A stretch of DNA of 11,221 bases from an uncultured Clostridia bacterium (GTDB taxonomy: Bacteria > Bacillota > Clostridia > Christensenellales > UBA1242): positions 1 through 11,221 of the forward strand of contig CALWAB010000040.1 in assembly GCA_944372745.1 (NCBI GenBank), in the 5' to 3' direction. Positions within the stretch are counted from its first letter, which is position 1. Each line of letters opens with the position of its first letter. Of the stretch, positions 1 through 5,974 are shown one piece after another. Both the position numbers and the translations under genes were made by a program. The notes beneath the pieces are model-generated. The model saw nothing but the letters and a program-made list of their open reading frames with translations, had not been told where the DNA came from and did no database searches.

Positions 1-1043
1 GTTCTGCCACTGCTTTGAGAACCAGACAAGCCTTTCTCTATCTCATCTATCCACAAAACGCAAGGTGAAATAGTTTTCGCTACATCTAGTGCATAACGAA
101 TATTGCGTTCACTTTCGCCCACAATTCCGCCAAATACTTTACCTAAATCAAATCTCAACAATGGGAATTTCCATTCATTCGCTATTGCCTTTGCCGTCAA
201 ACTTTTTCCACAACCCGGTACGCCCAAAAGCAAAACTCCCCTTGGCGTATTCAAACCAAATTCCTTTGCTTCATCGCTATAAGCATTGCCCCTTTTCTTA
301 ATCCACTCTTTCAATTTTCCCAATCCGCCAATGCTAGATAAATATTCTGTAGGATGAAAATATTCTAAAAGTCCAGTTTTCTTAATAATCTCTTCTTTTT
401 CACTTATTATCAAAGGTATTTCTTCTTCGGTGAGTTTCCTATTTTTTATTATTGCCTTTGCAAAAGCCAATTTTGCTTCCATAACAGTTAAACCGAGTGC
501 AGATTCCAATACCTTTTGAGTTATATCACTTTGTAGGCAAATATTTGCGTGTTCCTTAACTACACTATCTGCTATGATTTCAATAGTTTTTCTATCGGGC
601 AATTCCACATCTATCACAGGAAGTTCTTTTGACAACTCCTCTGGAATAAATTTACTTGGTGAATTAAGAATAATCGCCTTTTTGTAGTTCCCTTGATAGT
701 TACCGTCTCGCATCATTTCTCTTAAATATCTAATATTGGCTGGGTGAGCATTGGTGCTATAAGGTTGGAAATCTTCTAATATTAAAAGCATATCATTTTC
801 ATTTTTTATATAATACTCTAATACTTGAGGAATAATAGTGCAATCGGGATTAATTGGTTTAAAGCCATTTTCAGACCACACTTTCAGCCCATAAACCGCA
901 CTCCAAGTATACCAATCTACGCCTAAATCTTCTGCCACATTATTGACAAATCCGTGTACACGCTCCCATTCAAAAGATGCTACTTCTATTACTTTTGCAC
1001 CTGCTTTTATCAATGTTTCCAATTCTTCTTCATAATTTCTCAT
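1..1043 (-). CDS. Ycf46-like AAA+ ATPase (C-terminus beyond left edge)
   Basis: This frame is open from the ATG at 1043 to the window edge (347 codons) and so is partial. Residues 1-220 match the degenerate N-terminal AAA-like half of Ycf46 proteins: a start of the type 'LETLIKAGAKVIEV', an LEDF segment, then RYLREMM, and an IPEEL...LP block. A typical AAA module follows, with Walker A GVPGCGKS at 274-281 and Walker B VLWIDE ending at D333-E334, then the IEKGLSGSQSSGR stretch usual in Ycf46/FtsH-like ATPases. The arginine finger and C-terminal lid are outside the window. By family it should be a soluble ATP-driven remodelling enzyme; its substrate is unknown. AAGGAG lies 6 bases before the ATG, and the gene starts 20 bases after the Fn3-like gene, as the last visible gene of a minus-strand operon. 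I am sure of the family but not of the role. Confidence 0.9.
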   Translation of the reverse strand, partial: MRNYEEELETLIKAGAKVIEVASFEWERVHGFVNNVAEDLGVDWYTWSAVYGLKVWSENGFKPINPDCTIIPQVLEYYIKNENDMLLILEDFQPYSTNAHPANIRYLREMMRDGNYQGNYKKAIILNSPSKFIPEELSKELPVIDVELPDRKTIEIIADSVVKEHANICLQSDITQKVLESALGLTVMEAKLAFAKAIIKNRKLTEEEIPLIISEKEEIIKKTGLLEYFHPTEYLSSIGGLGKLKEWIKKRGNAYSDEAKEFGLNTPRGVLLLGVPGCGKSLTAKAIANEWKFPLLRFDLGKVFGGIVGESERNIRYALDVAKTISPCVLWIDEIEKGLSGSQSSGR

Positions 1044-1063
1044 ATTGTTCTCCTTCGTTTAAA

Positions 1064-1450
1064 TCAAGTTTTGGTTATTACTTCCGCCGAAATGTCATCA
1101 CTTTTTGCAATTATTTTGCCGTCCCTATCTTCCGCTTCTACTGCTACTACATAAGTTTTCCCTGTGGAATATCGACAGTTATTTATTATCTCATAAGATA
1201 TAACGGCAAGTCCCGTAAAAGTATGATAATAAGTAAGCCTATCCTTTTCTAAACAAGCAATTTCTTGCATTTCTTTCTTTTTAATTTGTTTTGTGTTTAA
1301 ACATTTAGGGTTGGGACTAACACGCACAGTCTCAACTGTAGTTGTTTGAATTTTTAATTTGACAATATACCTAGTGGCATTATCAATTTTATTCCAATAC
1401 GCCATAAGTCCATAAAAGACACCTTTGACATTGAGTTCAATTTTTTCCAT
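1064..1450 (-). CDS. small fibronectin type III-like protein
   Basis: 128 residues with no signal peptide or membrane segment, so probably cytoplasmic. The pattern fits a single Fn3-type beta sandwich: an early 'YWNKIDNATRYIVKL' strand pair and a late 'TYVVAVEAEDRDGKIIAKS' strand pair are the usual B/C and F/G regions, with a longer, Lys-rich insertion (about residues 45-70) between. The same two blocks occur in the C-terminal domain of the preceding gene (YWLPIKDAVRYIVKL and FYVVVCAENREGDTIAQS), so the two are paralogous domains. It starts 3 bases after the stop of that gene, with a weak GGGGTG site overlapping the stop, which suggests translational coupling. Inference: a binding or adaptor module for the neighbouring ATPase. 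The Fn3 call rests on pattern only. Confidence 0.72.
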   Translation of the reverse strand: MEKIELNVKGVFYGLMAYWNKIDNATRYIVKLKIQTTTVETVRVSPNPKCLNTKQIKKKEMQEIACLEKDRLTYYHTFTGLAVISYEIINNCRYSTGKTYVVAVEAEDRDGKIIAKSDDISAEVITKT

Positions 1451-1453
1451 AAT

Positions 1454-2440
1454 CTACACCCCTATTCCTAAAGATTGTGCTATTGTATCGCCTTCTCTAT
1501 TTTCTGCACACACAACAACATAAAATTCGCTACCAATTATATCGTTTATGGATATAAAATTTTCATTTCTATTTACTTCATAGTTTTTTAAAAAATAAAG
1601 TTCCTTTTCCATTTTTGATGCTTTATACTTATACAATTTCACTATATAACGAACAGCATCCTTAATAGGCAACCAATACACATTGATTATAGTATCTTGT
1701 TTGAAGGCCCCCGCTTGCAAATCTATTGCGTTTAGACTTTGTGAAAATATATTTAATTCATTTTCAGGTTCATTCCAAGGCAAATGTACTAGATGAGTAT
1801 CTCCATATAATGCTTTTTCTCTAGTTTTATCTGCGAATTCTACTTCACAAACCACTTTTTCTTTATTTAAGTCTTTGTATACTTCAGTAACGCGACATTT
1901 GCCTTTGTTATTATAGTTATAAAAGTATTCTTCACCTACTCGCATATCTATGCATTTAACATTAACAAATTCATTGCCGCCTCTGTGCCAAACTTCAATT
2001 TTTTCTAAATCTTGTTTTGATGTAATCGGTATGCGTTCATCATTCACAGCCCCATAATAATTTCTCGCTATGTGTTCATCATCAATAACCCTATAATAAT
2101 TTCTCGCTGTCAATCTTATGTAAATTTGAAAATTTGTAAGTTCGTTTATTGATGTATAACTAGTATTGTCATAATAATATAGATTATTGTCTTGCTTATC
2201 TTGAAGTGTCACATATTGTTCCAAGGTTTCTAAGGGTTCATACCTTTCGAGGGTTTTATAATATAATTGTTGCATTTGTCGTTCATCTTTGTACATCCCT
2301 TTTATAGAAATACCATATATATCTTTAAAAAAACCTAATCCATCTATATAACAAAAATTAATTGCATTATTAATGTTAGATGAAGACAATTTCTTACTAA
2401 TATCTAATAATTTTTCTTTTGTCCAGCCATTATTGTTCAT
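1454..2440 (-). CDS. unknown protein with C-terminal Fn3-like domain
   Basis: 328 residues, cytoplasmic by appearance, with no recognised N-terminal family. Three parts are visible. Residues 1-150 are rich in Tyr and Asn. About 155-225 form a small beta-rich segment (VKCIDMRVGEEYF ... CRVTEVYKD ... VVCEVEFADKTREKAL) that could be an SH3/Tudor-like barrel. About 240-328 form an Fn3-like domain paralogous to the next gene. A 13-residue tandem duplication (ARNYYRVIDDEHI / ARNYYGAVNDERI) sits at 2030-2107. AAAGGAAG lies 9 bases before the ATG. It follows the 309-residue gene by 41 bases and is 3 bases from the next gene, so it is an internal operon gene. The function is unknown; the context suggests it acts with the Ycf46-like ATPase. 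Confidence 0.75.
   Translation of the reverse strand: MNNNGWTKEKLLDISKKLSSSNINNAINFCYIDGLGFFKDIYGISIKGMYKDERQMQQLYYKTLERYEPLETLEQYVTLQDKQDNNLYYYDNTSYTSINELTNFQIYIRLTARNYYRVIDDEHIARNYYGAVNDERIPITSKQDLEKIEVWHRGGNEFVNVKCIDMRVGEEYFYNYNNKGKCRVTEVYKDLNKEKVVCEVEFADKTREKALYGDTHLVHLPWNEPENELNIFSQSLNAIDLQAGAFKQDTIINVYWLPIKDAVRYIVKLYKYKASKMEKELYFLKNYEVNRNENFISINDIIGSEFYVVVCAENREGDTIAQSLGIGV
2030..2107 (-). repeat. 39-bp in-frame tandem duplication inside a CDS
   Basis: Two adjacent 39-base units (2069-2107 and 2030-2068 in reading order) encode ARNYYRVIDDEHI and ARNYYGAVNDERI. The first five codons are nearly identical and the rest has drifted, so it is an old in-frame duplication rather than an assembly artefact. 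Confidence 0.8.
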
Positions 2441-2481
2441 TTTTATTTACTTCCTTTTGTATTTAATCAAGATACATAGTT

Positions 2482-3411
2482 TTATATGAAAGGTGATAAG
2501 CCTAAAGGGTTGGTATAATCTTCTATTTCTATCTTTGCTTGTTTCATAAAGTAACCATCATAATCCCATTCAGCCCTATCTGCATCTTCTTTAAAACCAT
2601 AATAACATACTTCATCAAAGAATTTACTCATATTATCAAGACAATTTAAAATATAATTTTCATCCAATTTTAAAACCATTAAATCCAAGTCGCCATTGTG
2701 GTAATTATTGCCTGCGTCATAAATCATTTCAGGATATGTGTCTTTAATTTGTTTATATGCCTTACACGAATTGTGCTTCAAAAAATTCCATACACGGTAT
2801 GCCCTGTCATAAACTTCAAAATTTTTATAATCTCTGAACGCAACAGCATTTTCTCCTTGCAATTTTTGAATGTATTCATCAAAATTTTCTTTAGAGAATT
2901 TATTTTCTTCATACCCTTTATGAGTAATAACTTTTAGAGCCAAAGCATCTATTTGTGACATCATCTGTTGAAAAAATTGTGCATAAATAGACTTGATGAC
3001 AAATCTATAAGGCTTAGCCCGCTTTATCCCCGCTATAATGCCCACTACATTTGCTTCGTCATAATCTAATATTCCATCCATTAGACTGTGTGTACGCACA
3101 TTATCTTCTATCTCTTTAGGAGTTTTAATTAAATCAATGGCTTTTGAAAATTCTTGTATCCATAATTTTTTTAAATACTTAAGTTCATCACGAAAAACAT
3201 TACACATATAATTGTCTCTAGATACTTTTGTAGGCGTATAATACACTGTATTTCTATTATTGACTACTTTACTAGGTAAACCTATTATCTTATCATATCT
3301 TTTTGTATCTACTTTAATTCTGTCTTTGCTTTTAAATATGCCATAATAACGCAAATCATCTAAATTAAATTTTGTATAATCTTTCTTTAAAACTTTGCTT
3401 TGTTTCTTCAT
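2482..3411 (-). CDS. unknown helical protein, possible HEPN-like motif
   Basis: 309 residues from the ATG at 3411. A TTG four codons upstream has no ribosome binding site, whereas GAGG sits 4 bases before the ATG, so I prefer the ATG. No signal peptide or membrane helix is visible. The N-terminus is Lys-rich and basic; from about residue 90 the protein looks helical, with a long helix (FFQQMMSQIDALALKV) followed by YRVWNFLKHNS. R206 and H213 in that segment give R-x6-H, the spacing found in HEPN RNase domains, and a polar Asp-rich loop (NNYHNGDLD) follows. The HEPN link is my inference from motif and helical layout only. It is the first structural gene of the operon ending in the Ycf46-like ATPase, 290 bases downstream of the XRE regulator and preceded by a terminator-like hairpin. 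Confidence 0.7.
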   Translation of the reverse strand: MKKQSKVLKKDYTKFNLDDLRYYGIFKSKDRIKVDTKRYDKIIGLPSKVVNNRNTVYYTPTKVSRDNYMCNVFRDELKYLKKLWIQEFSKAIDLIKTPKEIEDNVRTHSLMDGILDYDEANVVGIIAGIKRAKPYRFVIKSIYAQFFQQMMSQIDALALKVITHKGYEENKFSKENFDEYIQKLQGENAVAFRDYKNFEVYDRAYRVWNFLKHNSCKAYKQIKDTYPEMIYDAGNNYHNGDLDLMVLKLDENYILNCLDNMSKFFDEVCYYGFKEDADRAEWDYDGYFMKQAKIEIEDYTNPLGLSPFI

Positions 3412-3430
3412 ACTCCCTCGCAATAAAAAA

Positions 3431-3453
3431 GATGATATTGTGACAATATCATC
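3431..3453 (-). terminator. terminator-like hairpin in the operon leader
   Basis: On the minus strand a perfect 10-bp stem (GATGATATTG / CAATATCATC) with a 3-base loop is followed at once by TTTTTT, ending about 10 bases before the ribosome binding site of the 309-residue gene. It could end read-through from the XRE gene, or act as an attenuator for transcripts starting near 3592. The stem is AT-rich, so its strength as a terminator is uncertain. Confidence 0.55.
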
Positions 3454-3585
3454 CTGATACTATCACACCACTCTTAGAATTTCTGCTCTCAACAATTGGT
3501 TTACTAGTTGCGTACAATATCTCATATACACAATTTGCTCCAACATTCTATATAGGCATAGTTTTTAAAGACATTATAAAAACCT

Positions 3586-3602
3586 TAGTATCATTAATAC
3601 TA
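3586..3602. promoter_or_regulatory. dyad symmetry, candidate operator
   Basis: TAGTAT and ATACTA form a perfect 6-bp inverted repeat with a 5-base centre. It overlaps the predicted -10 box (3599-3604) and the expected start point, which is the usual place for a repressor site. The adjacent XRE protein is the obvious candidate ligand; this is inference. Confidence 0.4.
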
Positions 3603-3627
3603 TACCAAAATACAGATTAAAAAGCAA
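3599..3627 (-). promoter_or_regulatory. candidate promoter for the structural operon
   Basis: On the minus strand TTGCTT (3622-3627), a 17-base spacer and TATAGT (3599-3604) with an extended TGG just before it. The -35 is weak and the extended -10 is good. The start would be near 3592, giving a leader of about 180 bases that contains the 3431-3453 hairpin. Confidence 0.45.
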
Positions 3628-3701
3628 GTGATTGATTTAATTTAATTATACAATTTATTTTTTAATATATCAATGTACTACTAGTACAAAAAAAGAAAAT
3701 A

Positions 3702-3932
3702 TTATATAAGAACTATAATATCTTCCATTTTTACATTGAATATAAGACAAAAATTAAACAAACTTTCTAAACTCGGCAATTTAATACCACTAATCCAATC
3801 ATATATCACTCGTGGAGAAGTAAACCCTAAATAATCAGCAATGTCTTCAAAAGTGAATTTTGAATTAATTATAATTTGACGAATTTTTTCGCCCGTTCTA
3901 TTTTTGTTTATAATTCTTCTTTGATAATTCAT
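3702..3932 (-). CDS. XRE/Cro-type helix-turn-helix regulator
   Basis: 76 residues, essentially one DNA-binding domain. From about residue 14, EKIRQIIINSKFTFEDIADYLG supplies helices 1-2, TSPRVIYDWISG the recognition helix, and KLPSLESLFNFCLIFNVKMEDII the closing helices; this is the standard Cro/C1 fold. The short basic N-terminus (MNYQRRIINKNR) may add contacts. GGAGG lies 8 bases before the ATG, and a second GAGGAGG lies further upstream. It is first on the minus strand, with its own near-consensus promoter, and the operon behind it carries candidate operators, so it probably controls both. Its start codon lies in one arm of a 13-bp inverted repeat. Confidence 0.88.
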   Translation of the reverse strand: MNYQRRIINKNRTGEKIRQIIINSKFTFEDIADYLGFTSPRVIYDWISGIKLPSLESLFNFCLIFNVKMEDIIVLI

Positions 3933-3983
3933 ATCTTGGCCCTCCGTGAGCCTCCTCTTAGAAAGTCTTATGAATTATCAAAA
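3919..3983 (-). promoter_or_regulatory. inverted repeat enclosing the XRE ribosome binding site
   Basis: The first codons of the XRE gene (ATGAATTATCAAA, on the minus strand) are the exact reverse complement of TTTGATAATTCAT in the predicted 5' end of its transcript, giving a 13-bp perfect stem around a loop of about 38 bases that holds both SD-like sequences. It could mask the AUG in the mRNA, or be a pair of protein-binding arms for autoregulation. The pairing is seen in the sequence; the function is inferred. Confidence 0.55.
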
Positions 3984-3985
3984 TG

Positions 3986-4014
3986 ATTATAACAAAAAAG
4001 CATATAAATGTAAA
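3986..4014 (-). promoter_or_regulatory. promoter of the XRE gene
   Basis: On the minus strand TTTACA (4009-4014), a 17-base spacer and a perfect TATAAT (3986-3991). The predicted start is near 3979, so the transcript would begin almost at the upstream arm of the start-codon inverted repeat. The segment AAATGATTATAA occurs twice (3981 and 4012), overlapping the -10 and lying at the -35, and might be bound by a regulator. Confidence 0.7.
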
Positions 4015-4079
4015 TGATTATAAACATATTGATAAAAATTTTATTACAAAAAACTTTCGTATACTACTTTACCATTTGC

Positions 4080-4108
4080 TTGACTAAACAATTTAAATTG
4101 TGTATACT
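4080..4108 (+). promoter_or_regulatory. promoter of the tRNA-binding protein / tatD pair
   Basis: TTGACT (4080-4085), a 17-base spacer and TATACT (4103-4108) preceded by TG. It is a close match to the vegetative consensus, with a start near 4115 and a leader of about 23 bases containing AAGGAG. It diverges from the XRE promoter, with 65 bases between the two -35 boxes. Confidence 0.75.
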
Positions 4109-4137
4109 TGTTTTATTGAATTTTAAGGAGTTATATT

Positions 4138-4590
4138 ATGGAAAATAATGAACACAAATGCACTTGTGCTGAATGCCAAGCAAAAAATAACAAAATTGAT
4201 GACAATATAGCCGAAAATAGCAGTGATACTACTGAAAATGCTAATGATAATGCTATAAATCACAAGGCAGAAATTACTATTGATGATTTTGCTAAACTTG
4301 AATTTAGAGTCGGCAAGATTCTTGAATGTGAAAAAGTGGAAAATGCAGACAAGTTACTTAAATCTCGCATAAAAATTGGTGATGAAGTTCGCACTATTGT
4401 TAGTGGCATTGCCCAATACTACAAGCCCGAAGAAATGGTCGGCAAAAGCGTTGTAGTGGTGGCGAACCTAAAACCTGCCAAACTTCGTGGCATTATGAGT
4501 GAAGGTATGATTCTTTGTGCTCAAGACGAAAATGGTCTCAAGGTTGTAAATCCTGAGGGCGAAATTATGGACGGAGCAGAGGTTAGATAA
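4138..4590 (+). CDS. stand-alone MetRS-type tRNA-binding (EMAP-II/OB-fold) protein
   Basis: 150 residues. Residues 45-150 are a complete tRNA-binding OB domain as found at the C-terminus of methionyl-tRNA synthetase: IDDFAKLEFRVGKIL, ENADKLLKSRI, IVSGIAQYY, VVVVANLKPAKLRGIMSEGMIL. The synthetase catalytic core is absent here, so it probably acts in trans, raising tRNA affinity of a MetRS encoded elsewhere, or works as a CsaA-like protein. The first 44 residues are an unusual polar tail with C8, C10 and C13 (CTCAEC), which could bind metal, followed by an Asn/Asp-rich linker. AAGGAG lies 7 bases before the ATG, and a strong promoter precedes it. The stop overlaps the next start (TAATG), so the two are translationally coupled. 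Confidence 0.88.
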   Translation: MENNEHKCTCAECQAKNNKIDDNIAENSSDTTENANDNAINHKAEITIDDFAKLEFRVGKILECEKVENADKLLKSRIKIGDEVRTIVSGIAQYYKPEEMVGKSVVVVANLKPAKLRGIMSEGMILCAQDENGLKVVNPEGEIMDGAEVR

Positions 4591-5381
4591 TGGTTGACAG
4601 TCATTGCCATTTATATGACGACAAGATTGTAGACAGATGTCAAGACATTATTTCAAATTTTCAAAACGACAATATTGATTATGTCATTATCCCTAGTTGT
4701 GACTATGACAGCGAACAAAAGGCTCTTAACCTTGCAAAGCGTTATGACAAAGTTTACTGTGCTTTAGCGGTACATCCGCACGATGCGAAAAATTATGACG
4801 CACTTTGCGAGAAATTCGTACTAGACAATTATTCTAACGCCAAGGTTGTAGCATTGGGTGAATTTGGTTTTGACTATTTTTACAACCTATCCCCTTACCA
4901 AAAGCAATTTGAAGTGGCAGAACGACAAATGGTACTTTGTAATGAATGTGATTTGCCTGCCATTTTTCACATTAGAGACGGTTTAGCAAATGAGACAGAA
5001 CATTTTGACGCATACAAAGATTTTTTCTCACTTGCAAACCGCTACTCTCTCAAACGAAGTGGCGTATTGCACTGTTTTGGTGGTGACAAGGACAAGGCTA
5101 GAAAGGCACTTGATTTAGGGTTTTACATTTCATTTACTTGCAATGTGACATACAAAAGCAATGAGCATTTGCGTGAGGCACTCAAGTACATCCCTATGGA
5201 CAGGCTACTTATAGAAACGGACAGCCCTTATATGTCTCCGCGACACCAAAGGAATTTGCCGAATGAACCTAAGAATGTCAAGTATGTGGCTGAATGTATG
5301 AGTGAAATTAAAAACATTGACATTGAAAATGTGTATAATATCACTAAAGAAAACACTGAAAAATTATTCTACAAGATTTAG
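4590..5381 (+). CDS. tatD: TatD-family metal-dependent DNase
   Basis: 263 residues, full length for the family. The TIM-barrel metal site is intact: H5-x-H7 in DSHCH, E91 in the GEFGFDY motif, H127 in FHIRD, H161 in LHCFGG and D211 in IETDSPY. By family it is a cytoplasmic Mg-dependent 3'-5' exonuclease/DNase linked to DNA repair and nucleic-acid turnover; the YabD/YcfH subgroup usually sits beside metG in Firmicutes. Here the neighbour is only the tRNA-binding domain, overlapping by one base. There is no separate ribosome binding site, consistent with coupling. No clear intrinsic terminator follows; the palindromic repeat cluster begins within a few dozen bases of the stop and may serve as one. 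Family sure, exact substrate not. Confidence 0.93.
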   Translation: MVDSHCHLYDDKIVDRCQDIISNFQNDNIDYVIIPSCDYDSEQKALNLAKRYDKVYCALAVHPHDAKNYDALCEKFVLDNYSNAKVVALGEFGFDYFYNLSPYQKQFEVAERQMVLCNECDLPAIFHIRDGLANETEHFDAYKDFFSLANRYSLKRSGVLHCFGGDKDKARKALDLGFYISFTCNVTYKSNEHLREALKYIPMDRLLIETDSPYMSPRHQRNLPNEPKNVKYVAECMSEIKNIDIENVYNITKENTEKLFYKI

Positions 5382-5520
5382 CAACGCACTTGTTACCTAG
5401 GGGATTTCTCATCCGCTTTGTATGAAAGGGAACTACCTGTTTCTCTTTACCATTGATAGCATCTAGGGGATTTCATCCCTTTTAGAAATGTAGGTGGATT
5501 TCATCCCCCTACACCCCTAG

Positions 5521-5698
5521 AGGTGGGATGCCCCACCACGGCGTGGTCTTAGGTGAGTGTTTAGACACAACTTAGTACTAAATAAATTATATTTGTGCTT
5601 GTTAAAGCAGGGGTGATACCATCCCATTGTATGGTCATTGGCGAGTGCCTAGACACAAGTTAGCACTTAATAATTATACTTTGTGCTTGTTAAAGCAC
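5521..5698 (+). repeat. diverged 88-bp tandem duplication
   Basis: Units 5521-5609 and 5610-5698 align along their length: both have a GGTGGG- or GGGGTG-type hairpin, a CCA...TGG hairpin, TAGACACAA and TTGTGCTTGTTAAAGCA. Both stems are retained despite base changes, as CCAC/GTGG becomes CCAT/ATGG and GGTGGG/CCCACC becomes GGGGTG/CATCCC with one G-U pair. Confidence 0.75.
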
Positions 5699-5749
5699 AA
5701 AATATTATTTTTAAGTTTTTAGTACTGAAGTATGCTAGTGCCACACTTT

Positions 5750-5846
5750 AAGACCACAGGTGCAGGAGTATTAGCGTACGGCAGTCGTCACCGCCTTGAG
5801 AGAACCTATAAAGTAAGTGTTAGTACCAACTAAGACCACGCCACGG
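5750..5846 (+). repeat. 97-bp inverted repeat, left arm
   Basis: Exact reverse complement of 6958-7054, checked base by base. It contains GCGTACGGCA (5774-5783) and a CCGCC-type hairpin arm. Beyond the core, about 50 bases (5847-5897) still resemble the reverse complement of 6906-6957, but with hairpin-preserving changes. Confidence 0.95.
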
Positions 5847-5946
5847 TGGGGCATCCCACCCACTAGGGTTCTAGGGGATGGGAAATCCCATAGAAAATAA
5901 AACATACAAATTTACAAAGCAATGCTAATAAAATTGAAATTTTGCA

Positions 5947-5952
5947 TATAAT
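5947..5952 (+). promoter_or_regulatory. candidate -10 box of the YjdF-like gene
   Basis: A perfect TATAAT lies 22 bases before the preferred ATG. No -35 box is recognisable at the right distance, so the promoter is only suggested. Confidence 0.35.
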
Positions 5953-5974
5953 ATTAATTAAGGAAATAGATATT

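Larger units (their letters stand above)
3412..3701. other. 290-bp regulatory spacer between XRE gene and operon
   Basis: No convincing gene lies here. It holds a candidate promoter, the TAGTAT/ATACTA dyad and the leader hairpin. A further short palindrome, TGTACT-ACT-AGTACA (3674-3688), lies just past the XRE stop. It is followed on the plus strand by an A-run and lacks a U-tail in either direction, so it is more likely a protein-binding site than a terminator. Confidence 0.5.
5392..5900. repeat. modular palindromic repeat cluster 1
   Basis: The 560-base gap between tatD and the membrane-protein gene holds no gene and is filled with short hairpin modules. In order: an AAAGGGAAC / GTTTCTCTTT hairpin (5425-5448, two G-U pairs and one bulge); GGGGATTTCATCCC (5464-5480); GGTGGG-ATGC-CCCACC followed by CCACGGCGTGG (5522-5547); a diverged tandem copy of the last part plus its AT-rich tail (5610-5698); and TTTGTGCTT-GTTA-AAGCACAAA (5680-5701). 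From 5750 the modules run in the opposite orientation. The same modules recur in clusters 2 and 3, so this is an interspersed, mosaic repeat family resembling BIME/REP elements in organisation. I do not recognise the family. Confidence 0.85.

Noticed and set aside
977..1252. Plus-strand frames opposite the Fn3-like and AAA genes
   Set aside because: They are Phe/Leu-rich antisense shadows without ribosome binding sites, overlapping well-supported minus-strand genes.
3463..3546. 27-codon minus-strand frame in the operon leader, a possible leader peptide
   Set aside because: There is no ribosome binding site and no run of a regulatory amino acid; mentioned only in the attenuator finding.
3674..3688. 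TGTACT/AGTACA palindrome as the XRE gene terminator
   Set aside because: No U-run follows it on the minus strand; the T-run precedes the stem.
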